Of a stretch of 12,091 bases of DNA, positions 1-8,415 are shown one piece after another. The stretch lies in assembly GCA_017476085.1 (NCBI GenBank), contig JAFVEJ010000180.1, forward strand, positions 1-12,091. Direction: 5' to 3'. The stretch comes from Alphaproteobacteria bacterium. GTDB taxonomy: Bacteria > Pseudomonadota > Alphaproteobacteria > RF32 > CAG-977. The position numbers and the translations under genes were made by a program. The notes beneath the pieces were generated by a model, which worked only from the letters and a program-made list of their open reading frames with translations, searched no databases and had not been told where the DNA came from. Each line of letters opens with the position of its first letter. Positions within the stretch are counted from its first letter, which is position 1.

Positions 1-1013
1 CCGACCGCCCCGGCCTGACACAACAAAACAGAAGAGGTCATCGAACCGTTATGAGCCACTTTCATACGGCGTTCAATCAGATATAAAACCCCGAATTTAG
101 CTGACATAACGCCGATCGTCAGCAATGCGATTTGTATGATATGCTTCCAGGCATAGTGGATATCAATCATCATACCGACAGATAAGAAGAAAATCCCCAA
201 AAGCATCCCGCTGAAAGAAGCTATCTCCGCTTCGACTTCATGACCGAAATCCGTTTCGGCGATCAGCATACCTGCCAAAAAAGCGCCTAAAGAAATTGAC
301 AGCCCGGCCATATTCGTCGCCCAAGCCGTTGCCAAAAACGTAAAGAAAACAACCGCGGTAAAAGCTTCCGTGTTTTTCGTCGAAACAACGATTCTGAACA
401 ACGGTTTAACCAACATACGGCCGACAACCATAATCAACGTAACCGCGCCGACCGCTTGCGTGAACGCTTGCCCCAAATTACCGATTGCGGTGGCATCCGT
501 CTGCGCCATACGCGGCAATAACACCATAATCGGAATCACGGCCAAATCCTGCATCAGCAAAATTCCGACCGTTGCACGGCCCGCGCCAGTATGCAGTTCC
601 CCGAGTTCCTGCATCAAACGCAGCGCAATGGCCGTCGAGGACATTGCCAAAGCAAAGCCGATAATAATCGCTTCATTCAGCGTTCTGTGCATGAAATAAG
701 CGGCTCCGCCCAGCACTGCCGCCGTAACGAACAGCTGCAGACAGACAAACCCGAAAATATACAGGCGCATCGCCTTGAAACGATGGAAGGACAAATCCAA
801 TCCGATCGTAAACATCAAAAACAACAAGCCGACTTCTCCGATATTTTCGGTAACGTCCGTATCTTTGATCATTTTCAGACCGTGAGGCCCCAAAACGACG
901 CCGGCAACGATAAATGCCAGCAAAGGATTAACCTTCAACCGGTAAAAAATAGGAATAAAAATAACAACGGCGGCTAAAAAAGCCAATATTTCCCAAACCT
1001 GATCGCCACTCAC
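1..1013 (-). CDS. Kef-type cation:proton antiporter (CPA2 family), 3' end cut by window edge
   Basis: About 337 residues of the membrane domain of a monovalent cation/proton antiporter of the KefB/KefC (CPA2) family, expected to move K+ or Na+ against H+ across the inner membrane. Seen directly: an almost continuous run of hydrophobic helices; the family signature AMSSTAIALRL; MQDLAVIP with Q155-D156 in the family's acidic helix; and GLSISLGAFLAGMLIAE followed by ASFSGMLLGIFFLSVGM. It starts at a GTG (1011-1013): an in-frame TAA lies directly upstream, and AGGGG at 1021-1025 gives a 7-base spacing. The start is therefore well constrained although it is not ATG. Any C-terminal TrkA-N/RCK regulatory domain, usual in KefB/KefC, would lie outside the window, so the exact subfamily and ion cannot be decided. 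It is divergent from ihfB. Confidence 0.9.
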   Translation of the reverse strand, partial: MSGDQVWEILAFLAAVVIFIPIFYRLKVNPLLAFIVAGVVLGPHGLKMIKDTDVTENIGEVGLLFLMFTIGLDLSFHRFKAMRLYIFGFVCLQLFVTAAVLGGAAYFMHRTLNEAIIIGFALAMSSTAIALRLMQELGELHTGAGRATVGILLMQDLAVIPIMVLLPRMAQTDATAIGNLGQAFTQAVGAVTLIMVVGRMLVKPLFRIVVSTKNTEAFTAVVFFTFLATAWATNMAGLSISLGAFLAGMLIAETDFGHEVEAEIASFSGMLLGIFFLSVGMMIDIHYAWKHIIQIALLTIGVMSAKFGVLYLIERRMKVAHNGSMTSSVLLCQAGAV

Positions 1014-1057
1014 TTACGTTCCCCTACAAATACAGACTGTCTTAAAAAATTTTATAA

Positions 1058-1063
1058 ATTATA
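1058..1063 (-). promoter_or_regulatory. Candidate -10 box for the antiporter gene
   Basis: The minus strand reads TATAAT here, 45 bases upstream of the GTG start. No good -35 box sits at 16-18 bases, so this is a weak prediction resting on the -10 match and the AT-rich context. Confidence 0.35.
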
Positions 1064-1117
1064 CTGGTAAAAAAAACAATAATTTAACGCCCGAATGTGA
1101 AAAAATTTGAATTTACA

Positions 1118-1146
1118 TTGACGGTTTGTTTCAGCTTTGGCATCAT
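1118..1146 (+). promoter_or_regulatory. Candidate sigma70 promoter for ihfB
   Basis: TTGACG (1118-1123), a 17-base spacer, then CATCAT (1141-1146), which matches the -10 consensus at four of six positions. It lies 35 bases before the ihfB start in the divergent intergenic region and probably drives ihfB and the LapA-domain gene. Confidence 0.5.
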
Positions 1147-1181
1147 GAAGGACGATTATTTTTCATCAGCAGGGGTTAATA

Positions 1182-1466
1182 ATGTCAAAATCTGAACTGA
1201 TCGCGCGTATTGCCGAAATAAATCCTCATCTGTACCAAAGTGACGCCGAAAAAATTGTTTCAACCATTTTTAATGAAATTTCCGCCGCCCTGTCAAAAGG
1301 GCACCGTGTTGAATTGCGCGGCTTTGGCGTATTTTCCGTCCGCACCAGAAAAGCACGCGCCGGACGCAATCCCAGAACAGGAGAAAAAGTAAGCGTTGAA
1401 GCTAAAAACGTTCCGTTTTTCAAAGCCGGCAAAAAATTAAAAGACCGGCTGAATACTGAAGCGTAA
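1182..1466 (+). CDS. ihfB: Integration host factor subunit beta
   Basis: A 94-residue DNA-bending protein of the HU/IHF family. With IHF-alpha it forms a heterodimer that bends specific DNA sites by about 160 degrees and acts in recombination, replication and transcription. Seen directly: N-terminal [12 protein letters not shown] helix, RGFGVFSV at 46-53, and the beta-arm GRNPRTG at 61-67 with Pro64 at the intercalating position. The end [15 protein letters not shown] matches IHF-beta rather than HU, and the NPHLY segment at 14-18 is like alphaproteobacterial IhfB. AGGGG at 1171-1175 lies 6 bases before the ATG. The LapA-domain gene follows after 11 bases, an order common in proteobacteria. 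IHF-alpha is not in the window. Confidence 0.93.
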   Translation: MSKSELIARIAEINPHLYQSDAEKIVSTIFNEISAALSKGHRVELRGFGVFSVRTRKARAGRNPRTGEKVSVEAKNVPFFKAGKKLKDRLNTEA

Positions 1467-1477
1467 GGACAAAACCT

Positions 1478-1765
1478 TTGAAAATCATTCATTTCATTTT
1501 CAGCTGTATCGTGCTGTTTTTTACGATATCTTTTGCTGTCTCGAACAAACAGATTTTTCCGCTGACTTTATGGCCGTTTCCATTTGAAATCAGCTTGCCG
1601 GTCAGCTTTATCGTTTTGGCTTTTGCCCTGCTCTTTTTTATATTTGGCGGGTTTTACAGCTGGCTTTTGTCTGTTCCGGTCAGAAACGAACGTTATCTTC
1701 AGGCAAAAAAAATCAAAGAACTGACACAGAAGATCGCCGAATTGGAAGCAGAAAAGAACAATTAA
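1478..1765 (+). CDS. LapA-domain (DUF1049) small inner-membrane protein
   Basis: A 95-residue membrane protein of the LapA/YciS type. In E. coli, LapA (YciS) works with LapB (YciM) in controlling lipopolysaccharide synthesis; LapB is not seen here, so a role in envelope homeostasis is only inferred. Visible parts: transmembrane segment at about 4-20, a short periplasmic loop with SNKQIFPLTLWPFPFEISLP, a second transmembrane segment at about 42-63 containing FGGFYSW, and a charged C-terminal helix at about 70-93 (heptad-like, cytoplasmic). The start is TTG at 1478: AAGGA at 1465-1469 sits 8 bases upstream and overlaps the ihfB stop, and no ATG in this frame would keep the first membrane helix. 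Placement directly after ihfB is the usual proteobacterial arrangement and supports cotranscription. Confidence 0.82.
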   Translation: MKIIHFIFSCIVLFFTISFAVSNKQIFPLTLWPFPFEISLPVSFIVLAFALLFFIFGGFYSWLLSVPVRNERYLQAKKIKELTQKIAELEAEKNN

Positions 1766-1838
1766 ACTTTTTTGGTCGCTTTCCATTTCGGTTTCTGCTA
1801 AAAGAATGTCCGGTAACTGATTTGAAACAGGAGCTTCT

Positions 1839-2726
1839 ATGAACTGGTTGACGAGTTATGTGCGTCCTAAGCTGCAAAGTTTAGTCGGCACAAAAGAGAT
1901 TCCGGATAATTTATGGGAAAAATGCCCGTCATGCGGCGCTATGATTTATCATAGAGAACTGGAACAGAATTTCCGAATTTGTCCGCAGTGCAGCCATCAT
2001 ATGCGGTTGGATCCGGAAAAACGGCTGGGAATGATGTTCGACGACGGTGTTTACACCTTAATTGAACTGCCTGAAGTCAAAGAAGACCCTTTAAATTTTT
2101 CCGATTTAAAAGATTATACCGACCGTCTGAAAGACGCGCGAAAAAAAACTAAACAAAAGGATGCTATTCTGGTTGCTTCCGGAAAAATGGGCGGCATGAA
2201 TGTTGTTGCCGGTATTTTGAATTTTGATTTTATGGGCGGCTCTATGGGAACGGCTGTCGGCGAAAGCATTATCGCCGCCGTGGAACTGGCTTTGCTGCAA
2301 GATGCAGCGTTAATTATGATTCCCGCTTCCGGCGGCGCAAGAATGCAGGAAGGCATTCTGTCTTTAATGCAAATGGCCAGAACCACCATGGCCGTCCGTC
2401 GCTTAAAAGAAAAAGGATTGCCCTATTTTGTCATCTTAACCGATCCGACAATGGGGGGCGTTTCCGCTTCTTTTGCGATGTTGGGCGACATCGCGATCGC
2501 CGAACCCGGCGCATTGATCGGTTTCGCCGGCGCCCGGGTTATTGAACAAACCATCCGTACCAGTTTGCCCGAAGGTTTCCAAAAAGCCGAGTATTTAATG
2601 GAACATGGAATGGTCGATATGGTGGTTGATCGCCGAAAAATCCGCCAAACAATCATTAATTTGATTGATATGCTGCGCAACCCGCACCCGGCGGCCGCGC
2701 CTATTCCCTTCATTCGCAAAAACTGA
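1839..2726 (+). CDS. accD: Acetyl-CoA carboxylase carboxyltransferase subunit beta
   Basis: A 295-residue beta subunit of the carboxyltransferase half of acetyl-CoA carboxylase. With AccA it moves the carboxyl group from carboxybiotin-AccB to acetyl-CoA, making malonyl-CoA for fatty-acid synthesis. Seen directly: an N-terminal zinc ribbon with Cys29, Cys32, Cys48 and Cys51, then the crotonase-like fold with SGGARMQEG at 164-172, TMGGVSASF at 204-212 and AEPGALIGFAGARVIEQT, all AccD hallmarks. Full length for the family. AGGAG at 1829-1833 lies 5 bases before the ATG. It is followed after 34 bases by a CoA-transferase gene rather than folC, which often follows accD in proteobacteria. No terminator is visible between the LapA-domain gene and accD (73 bases), so read-through from ihfB is possible. 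Confidence 0.97.
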   Translation: MNWLTSYVRPKLQSLVGTKEIPDNLWEKCPSCGAMIYHRELEQNFRICPQCSHHMRLDPEKRLGMMFDDGVYTLIELPEVKEDPLNFSDLKDYTDRLKDARKKTKQKDAILVASGKMGGMNVVAGILNFDFMGGSMGTAVGESIIAAVELALLQDAALIMIPASGGARMQEGILSLMQMARTTMAVRRLKEKGLPYFVILTDPTMGGVSASFAMLGDIAIAEPGALIGFAGARVIEQTIRTSLPEGFQKAEYLMEHGMVDMVVDRRKIRQTIINLIDMLRNPHPAAAPIPFIRKN

Positions 2727-2760
2727 TCTTTTCAGATTTGAAAAAAATAAGAGGATATAA

Positions 2761-3954
2761 ATGACGACGACAAAACCACTTGCCGGAATTAAAGTTTTAG
2801 ATTTAACCCGTGTTTTATCCGGCCCTTATTGCGCGCAGACGCTGTTTGATCTGGGAGCCGAAGTTTTAAAAATAGAAAATCCGGCTTGGGGGGACGATTC
2901 CCGTTTATTCCAACCGTACATCGGAGACAGAAGCCTTTATTTCGAATTTACCAATGGCGGCAAAAAAAGCCTGACTTTAAATTTGAAAAACCCGAAAGCT
3001 ATTGAAATCCTGAAAAAATTAATTGCGGAAGCCGATGTTCTTGTTGAAAATTTCCGTCCCGGAATTATGAAAAAGTTCGGACTGGATTATGAACATGTCA
3101 AAGAAATTAATCCGCGTTTAATTTACGCTTCCATTTCCGGATTCGGCCAAACAGGACCGGATGCGCTCAGACCGGCTTACGATATTTTAACGCAGGCGCG
3201 CGGCGGAATAATGAGTTTGACCGGCTATCCCGACGGCGATCCGATGATGATCGGCATATCTTTCAGCGATATGGTCGCCGGCGTTTTTGCCGTAACAGCC
3301 ATTACGACCGCCCTTTATCAGCGTGAAAAAACAAATGAAGGTCAGCAAATCGATATTTCCATGCTGGATTGTCAGGTTTCTTTGCTGGAAAGCTCGATGA
3401 TGCGCTATCAGGCGACCAAAGTTCCTCCGAAACCGGTCGGCTGCCGACATCCGACGGAAGCACCGTTTCAATCTTTCAATGCTTCGGACCGTCCTTTTGT
3501 GATCGCCGCGATCGGAGATACCATGTTTCAACGACTGTGCGATCTTCTCGGTCATCCTGAAATCTATGCGGATCCGAGATTTTCATCCCTAGCCGCACGA
3601 CACAAAAACAGAGATGAATTAAGTACCATCCTGCAAAAAGAATTCAGCACCAAAACAGCGAAAGAATGGGTTAAATTATTGGAAGAAAATTCCGTTCCCG
3701 TTTCTTTAATCCAAAATTTGGAAGAAGTCTGCCAAGACCCGCAGGTCATCGCCAGACAAATGATGATCAAATCGGAAGCTCCTGAATTGGCGGAGATCAG
3801 ATTAATGGCCACACCGATTAAAATGACTTCTCTGCCGAACCAAACATCCCGGCCGGCCGCCCCTGTGTTGGGACAAGACACAACGGATATTTTGCGCAAA
3901 TTGGGAATGACTGATCCGCAAATAGACGAATTGAAAAAAGACGGCGTTATTTAA
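2761..3954 (+). CDS. CaiB/BaiF family (class III) CoA-transferase
   Basis: A 397-residue family III CoA-transferase, the group that includes formyl-CoA, carnitinyl-CoA and succinyl-CoA:acid transferases. They move CoA between acids through an aspartyl-CoA anhydride on the enzyme. Seen directly: N-terminal GIKVLDLTRVLSGPYCAQ, DLGAEVLKIENP, then LVENFRPGIMKKFGLDY and SISGFGQTGP. Asp170 in GISFSDMVAG aligns with the catalytic aspartate of formyl-CoA transferase (Asp169). The C-terminal third carries APVLGQDTTDIL. Length is normal for the family. The substrate cannot be read from sequence. AGAGG at about 2750-2754 precedes the ATG, and the gene is only 34 bases behind accD, so the two are probably cotranscribed, hinting at acyl-CoA metabolism. 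It ends just before a strong hairpin. Confidence 0.9.
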   Translation: MTTTKPLAGIKVLDLTRVLSGPYCAQTLFDLGAEVLKIENPAWGDDSRLFQPYIGDRSLYFEFTNGGKKSLTLNLKNPKAIEILKKLIAEADVLVENFRPGIMKKFGLDYEHVKEINPRLIYASISGFGQTGPDALRPAYDILTQARGGIMSLTGYPDGDPMMIGISFSDMVAGVFAVTAITTALYQREKTNEGQQIDISMLDCQVSLLESSMMRYQATKVPPKPVGCRHPTEAPFQSFNASDRPFVIAAIGDTMFQRLCDLLGHPEIYADPRFSSLAARHKNRDELSTILQKEFSTKTAKEWVKLLEENSVPVSLIQNLEEVCQDPQVIARQMMIKSEAPELAEIRLMATPIKMTSLPNQTSRPAAPVLGQDTTDILRKLGMTDPQIDELKKDGVI

Positions 3955-3975
3955 TAAACGTTTTTCTCAAAATAG

Positions 3976-4001
3976 AAAAGAGCCTCCGCAGAGGCTCTTT
4001 T
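3976..4001. terminator. Bidirectional intrinsic terminator between the CoA-transferase gene and groL
   Basis: Perfect 11-bp stem AAAAGAGCCTC / GAGGCTCTTTT with a CGCA loop, with T-rich sequence on both sides. It lies between two convergent genes and can terminate both. Confidence 0.9.
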
Positions 4002-4026
4002 AATTTGTGCGAAACACGGCAGACGA

Positions 4027-5700
<1,674 letters not shown>

Positions 5701-5731
5701 TTAAAACAAACCTTAATTCAAACAACCGGAA

Positions 5732-6019
5732 TTATTCCAAAATTCCCAGAACGTCGGCTTCTTTGATAATCAACAGTTCTTCACCGTCAATTTTCACTTC
5801 GGTACCCGACCATTTTCCGAACAGAACTTTATCGCCGACTTTAACGGTCATGGGAATCGTTACGCCCTGTTCATTGCGGTCACCCGTCCCGACTGCGACA
5901 ACCTCGCCTTTAGACGGCTTTTCTTTTGCCGTATCCGGAATGATGATTCCGCCGGCGGTTTTTGTGTCTTCCGCCATGCGTTTAACCAAAACGCGATCAA
6001 ATAACGGTTTGAATTTCAT
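5732..6019 (-). CDS. groS: Co-chaperonin GroES (10 kDa)
   Basis: A 95-residue co-chaperonin whose heptamer caps GroEL. Seen directly: the N-terminal [12 protein letters not shown], the mobile loop at about 16-32 with GGIIIPD (the I-I-I triplet at 25-27 that contacts GroEL), and [21 protein letters not shown] with ADVLGILE at the end. The start at ATG 6017-6019 gives MKFKPL, the family start, with AGAGGG at 6029-6034 nine bases upstream. The frame stays open to a TTG at 6049, but that would add ten residues not found in the family and its spacing to a Shine-Dalgarno-like AGGA is too short. First gene of the CIRCE-controlled operon. Confidence 0.97.
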   Translation of the reverse strand: MKFKPLFDRVLVKRMAEDTKTAGGIIIPDTAKEKPSKGEVVAVGTGDRNEQGVTIPMTVKVGDKVLFGKWSGTEVKIDGEELLIIKEADVLGILE

Positions 6020-6028
6020 GGTAAACAA

Positions 6029-6034
6029 CCCTCT
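6029..6034 (-). promoter_or_regulatory. Ribosome binding site that fixes the groS start
   Basis: AGAGGG on the minus strand, nine bases before the ATG at 6019. It supports the internal ATG over the upstream in-frame TTG at 6049. Confidence 0.7.
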
Positions 6035-6082
6035 AGTAATAAAAATCAAAAGTCCTTTAAACCTTCTTCGAGGATGCAGTGT

Positions 6083-6109
6083 TTAGCACTCCAACCCTCC
6101 GAGTGCTAA
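6083..6109. promoter_or_regulatory. CIRCE operator (HrcA binding site) of groESL
   Basis: Perfect match to the CIRCE consensus: TTAGCACTC, a 9-base spacer, then GAGTGCTAA. It begins one base after the -10 box of the groESL promoter, so bound HrcA would block transcription initiation. This predicts heat-inducible repression by HrcA; the hrcA gene is not in the window. Confidence 0.96.
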
Positions 6110-6110
6110 C

Positions 6111-6139
6111 AAAATAGGAATCCCGAATGCTTTTGTCAA
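6111..6139 (-). promoter_or_regulatory. Sigma70-type promoter of groESL
   Basis: On the minus strand: TTGACA (6139-6134), exactly 17 bases, then TATTTT (6116-6111). The expected transcription start falls inside the CIRCE element. Confidence 0.85.
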
Positions 6140-6201
6140 GAGGAGAAAACATAATATTTTGATCAGAGAAATAAAAAAATTAAGACATATCTTCCGAATA
6201 C

Positions 6202-6225
6202 AAAAAGAGCGCCATACGGCGCTCT
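6202..6225 (-). terminator. Intrinsic terminator of the iscX-rnj transcript
   Basis: Perfect 8-bp stem AGAGCGCC / GGCGCTCT (6206-6213 with 6218-6225) with a 4-base loop. On the minus strand it is followed by a short T run. It lies 20 bases past the stop of the RNase J-family gene. Confidence 0.87.
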
Positions 6226-6244
6226 CTTTAATTTAATTCAGCTC

Positions 6245-7936
6245 TTAGTGCGTTCTTTGCATTTTCTGCATCAGCACCGGAGACATATCGCGATGTCCCT
6301 TATGGCCATGCTTCTTGCCGCCATGACCGCGGTTGTCTTTTCCGCCTTTGCCTCCTTTACCGTTCTTTTCACGGTCTTTCTTGGAAACAAGGATCTTTTC
6401 ATATTCGACTTCCGTAACCTTTTCCCACTTTTTGGAAACGGGGTTGAAAGCTTCTTTGATATAGCGAAAATCAGGATTCATAAAGTCGTCGTTCTGGTCA
6501 ATAACCGCAATACGGCTGGCTTTGCCGATAGTCGGGGAAACCTGAACTTCACCTTTTGACACAACAACTTTCTGCGCATTGGTGATGTGTTCGACTTTTT
6601 CGCCTTTGGCTTCAAAGATTGCTTCCGTAGCGTGAGTCTGTTCTTCATTTCCGTGAATACCGATGAATGTGCAGGGACGGCCTGTCGGCTGATTTTTAGC
6701 AGCGATATCGGCAACCTTTTCCATATCACCGGCACGGCCATGACCGGAAACATAGTATGTTTCACCGTCTACAAACGGAGCGCCGCGTTCGGGAATCATT
6801 GTCTTCCAACCCTGAGCTCTCAGCGCAGCCATCATTTCATCAACGACTTCCTGATTGTTGCCGGAGGGAATAACAGCCTGCTGGTTGACGCACAAATTCG
6901 GGCAGGATTTGGACGGGCGGATATTCCTGTTTTCACCGCGGGAAACACGAGCCATAGCAGCCATTTCTTCGCCCTGCGTTCCCGTTACCATATAAATGCG
7001 TTCCTGCGGCGGAATGGATTTGGCTTCCGGAGACTTCGCGTCAATTATCTTGACATCAACGCCGGTGCGTTCCTTGCAGGCTTTAGACATGCTCATGCCG
7101 GACTTGTTCAGCGCATTGTTGACCTGAACCAAAGAAGCGCCGTCCAAAATGAACGTACGAGGCTTCGTGCCGGTTTCCTTCGCATATTCGGCAACCGCGA
7201 TCACGTCAGCCATCATCTGCTGAGCGGAACGGGCAATCGTGCCGACCATCATCTGCGCATTGGGGTTTTCATACAGAATTTTCTTGAAACCTTTGGTAAC
7301 GGCTTCATAGGACGGAGTTACCTCCTTAGAGGTTGTGGAAGTGGAGTCGCAGAAGCAAACGTCTATGCCTTTGGCAAAAACGCCCGCCATACGTTCGTCT
7401 TCCCAGCCTTTGCCCAATTCGGCCGGCGTTGTTTTGAAATCGCCCATATCCATCAGGCGCGTGCCATCCGGAGATTCAACAACAAAAGCAATAGCGCCGG
7501 GCGCGGAGTGCGTCACGGGAACAGGTTCGACTTCAAAGCCGTTGACCTTGAATTTTTCGCCGTCCTTCACATCATGGAAAGTCGGCATATTATCCAAGGG
7601 CAAGCCCTGTTTGGTCATTTCGGCCACCATAAAATGATGCGTAAACTGATCGGCATAAATGTTCAGCGGACGATCGGGATTCATCTGGATATGATGAATA
7701 ATCCCGGCAATATGGTCGGCATGCGCATGCGTAATCAGCAAATCGTCACATTCCAGCGGAGCGATATAATTATCCACGCCGGTTACGGCTTTGTCGGAAA
7801 ATTTCATACCGCAGTCGATTTGAATCGATCTCTTGCTTCCGTCTTCGGCGGTATATGTAATTTTTTTGGCATTTCCGCCGATGCCGTCCAAGTTATTACC
7901 GCCGAGGGATTCGAACTCTGTTCTTTTTTCAGCCAT
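6245..7936 (-). CDS. rnj: RNase J-family metallo-beta-lactamase ribonuclease
   Basis: A 563-residue protein of the RNase J family: two-metal nucleases of the metallo-beta-lactamase/beta-CASP fold that process and degrade RNA by endonuclease and 5'-3' exonuclease action. Seen directly: Asp41 in IDCG, the metal motif H70-A-H72-A-D74-H75, H143 in THSAPGA, D166 in GDFK, then CDSTST, a beta-CASP part with GTIARSAQQM, SGHGRAGD and finally FIGIHGNEEQTHA like the RNase J C-terminal His motif. It is divergent: HAHADH where HGHEDH is common. The last ~40 residues form a Gly/Lys/His-rich basic tail (GGKGGKDNRGHGGKKHGHKG), perhaps RNA binding. The start is ATG 7934-7936, with AAAGGTG five bases upstream; in-frame ATG and TTG codons at 7949-7954 lie beyond that site. 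It is transcribed after iscX. Confidence 0.87.
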   Translation of the reverse strand: MAEKRTEFESLGGNNLDGIGGNAKKITYTAEDGSKRSIQIDCGMKFSDKAVTGVDNYIAPLECDDLLITHAHADHIAGIIHHIQMNPDRPLNIYADQFTHHFMVAEMTKQGLPLDNMPTFHDVKDGEKFKVNGFEVEPVPVTHSAPGAIAFVVESPDGTRLMDMGDFKTTPAELGKGWEDERMAGVFAKGIDVCFCDSTSTTSKEVTPSYEAVTKGFKKILYENPNAQMMVGTIARSAQQMMADVIAVAEYAKETGTKPRTFILDGASLVQVNNALNKSGMSMSKACKERTGVDVKIIDAKSPEAKSIPPQERIYMVTGTQGEEMAAMARVSRGENRNIRPSKSCPNLCVNQQAVIPSGNNQEVVDEMMAALRAQGWKTMIPERGAPFVDGETYYVSGHGRAGDMEKVADIAAKNQPTGRPCTFIGIHGNEEQTHATEAIFEAKGEKVEHITNAQKVVVSKGEVQVSPTIGKASRIAVIDQNDDFMNPDFRYIKEAFNPVSKKWEKVTEVEYEKILVSKKDREKNGKGGKGGKDNRGHGGKKHGHKGHRDMSPVLMQKMQRTH

Positions 7937-7941
7937 AACTA

Positions 7942-7948
7942 CACCTTT
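7942..7948 (-). promoter_or_regulatory. Ribosome binding site that fixes the rnj start
   Basis: AAAGGTG on the minus strand, five bases before ATG 7936. The in-frame TTG/ATG pair at 7949-7954 lies upstream of it and has no comparable site. Confidence 0.7.
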
Positions 7949-7966
7949 CATCAATCAAAAAAATTA

Positions 7967-8173
7967 TTAATCTTCGGGATAAGCGACATAAACCCAACGA
8001 TTCCAAATCGCGCTCAAAACCGTTTCGTCCGGTTCGCCGGCATCATCAAAATCCGGCAGAGACTTCACTAGACGAATCAATTCCTCATCTTTCATGTCGG
8101 TCAAAGCCTTATCAGGATAAGCCTCATTCAAAGCATCTGCGATATCGCAATAATCCTTCCAAAGTAATGCCAT
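7967..8173 (-). CDS. iscX: IscX-like Fe-S cluster assembly protein
   Basis: A 68-residue acidic protein of the IscX (YfhJ) family. In E. coli, IscX binds the cysteine desulfurase IscS and iron and tunes Fe-S cluster assembly. Seen directly: an N-terminal LWKDYCDIADALNEAYPD segment like the family's W-x-D...IA-x-AL...YPD, and LPDFDDAGEPDETVLSAIWNRW like its DFDD...E-x-x-LEAI-x-x-W. Length is normal. The start is ATG 8173 or the adjacent GTG 8176; AAGGGAG at 8183-8189 lies 9 and 6 bases away, so both are possible. In E. coli iscX ends the isc operon, but here no isc gene is nearby and it sits 30 bases upstream of an RNase J-family gene. Family assignment rests on motif recognition. Confidence 0.78.
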   Translation of the reverse strand: MALLWKDYCDIADALNEAYPDKALTDMKDEELIRLVKSLPDFDDAGEPDETVLSAIWNRWVYVAYPED

Positions 8174-8226
8174 CACTTAATACTCCCTTGCTGTAAGACT
8201 CTGTTTCCCAAGTCTGTTAAAAACAT

Positions 8227-8254
8227 ATTACACCTACTTTTTTACTTTTTGCAA
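8227..8254 (-). promoter_or_regulatory. Candidate promoter of the iscX-rnj operon
   Basis: On the minus strand: TTGCAA (8254-8249), 16 bases, then TGTAAT (8232-8227). A TAATAT at 18 bases is an alternative -10. It is about 55 bases upstream of iscX in an AT-rich region. Confidence 0.5.
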
Positions 8255-8340
8255 ATACTTTTTCGACAATTTTTCAATTTTTTTTGACAAAAAACACACT
8301 CTTCCGAAAAAACACAAAAATTATTTGTTTTTTATATAGT

Positions 8341-8371
8341 TAGGGGGCCGCCAAATCCTCAGAGCCCCCTA
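8341..8371. repeat. GC-rich inverted repeat downstream of the secretin cluster; possible terminator
   Basis: Perfect 8-bp arms TAGGGGGC and GCCCCCTA with a 15-base loop, 45 bases past the stop of the minus-strand single-pass membrane protein. On the minus strand no T run follows, so it is not a textbook terminator. On the plus strand T-rich sequence follows, but no plus-strand gene ends here. It may end or stabilise the cluster's mRNA. The rest of 8177-8415 holds only the iscX promoter candidate and AT-rich sequence. Confidence 0.5.
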
Positions 8372-8415
8372 AAATCTTATCTTTTTTCGCAAATATTTGA
8401 TATAAAGCCTGAAAA

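Noticed and set aside
370..977. Two overlapping plus-strand frames of 109 and 128 codons
   Set aside because: Both lie opposite the Kef-type antiporter, whose membrane signatures are clear on the minus strand.
6020..6049. Longer GroES starting at TTG 6049
   Set aside because: It would add ten residues absent from the family; the ATG at 6019 has a well-placed AGAGGG and gives the standard N-terminus.
6587..8071. A 494-codon open frame on the plus strand
   Set aside because: It runs opposite the RNase J-family gene and iscX, both of which have clear family motifs and ribosome binding sites.
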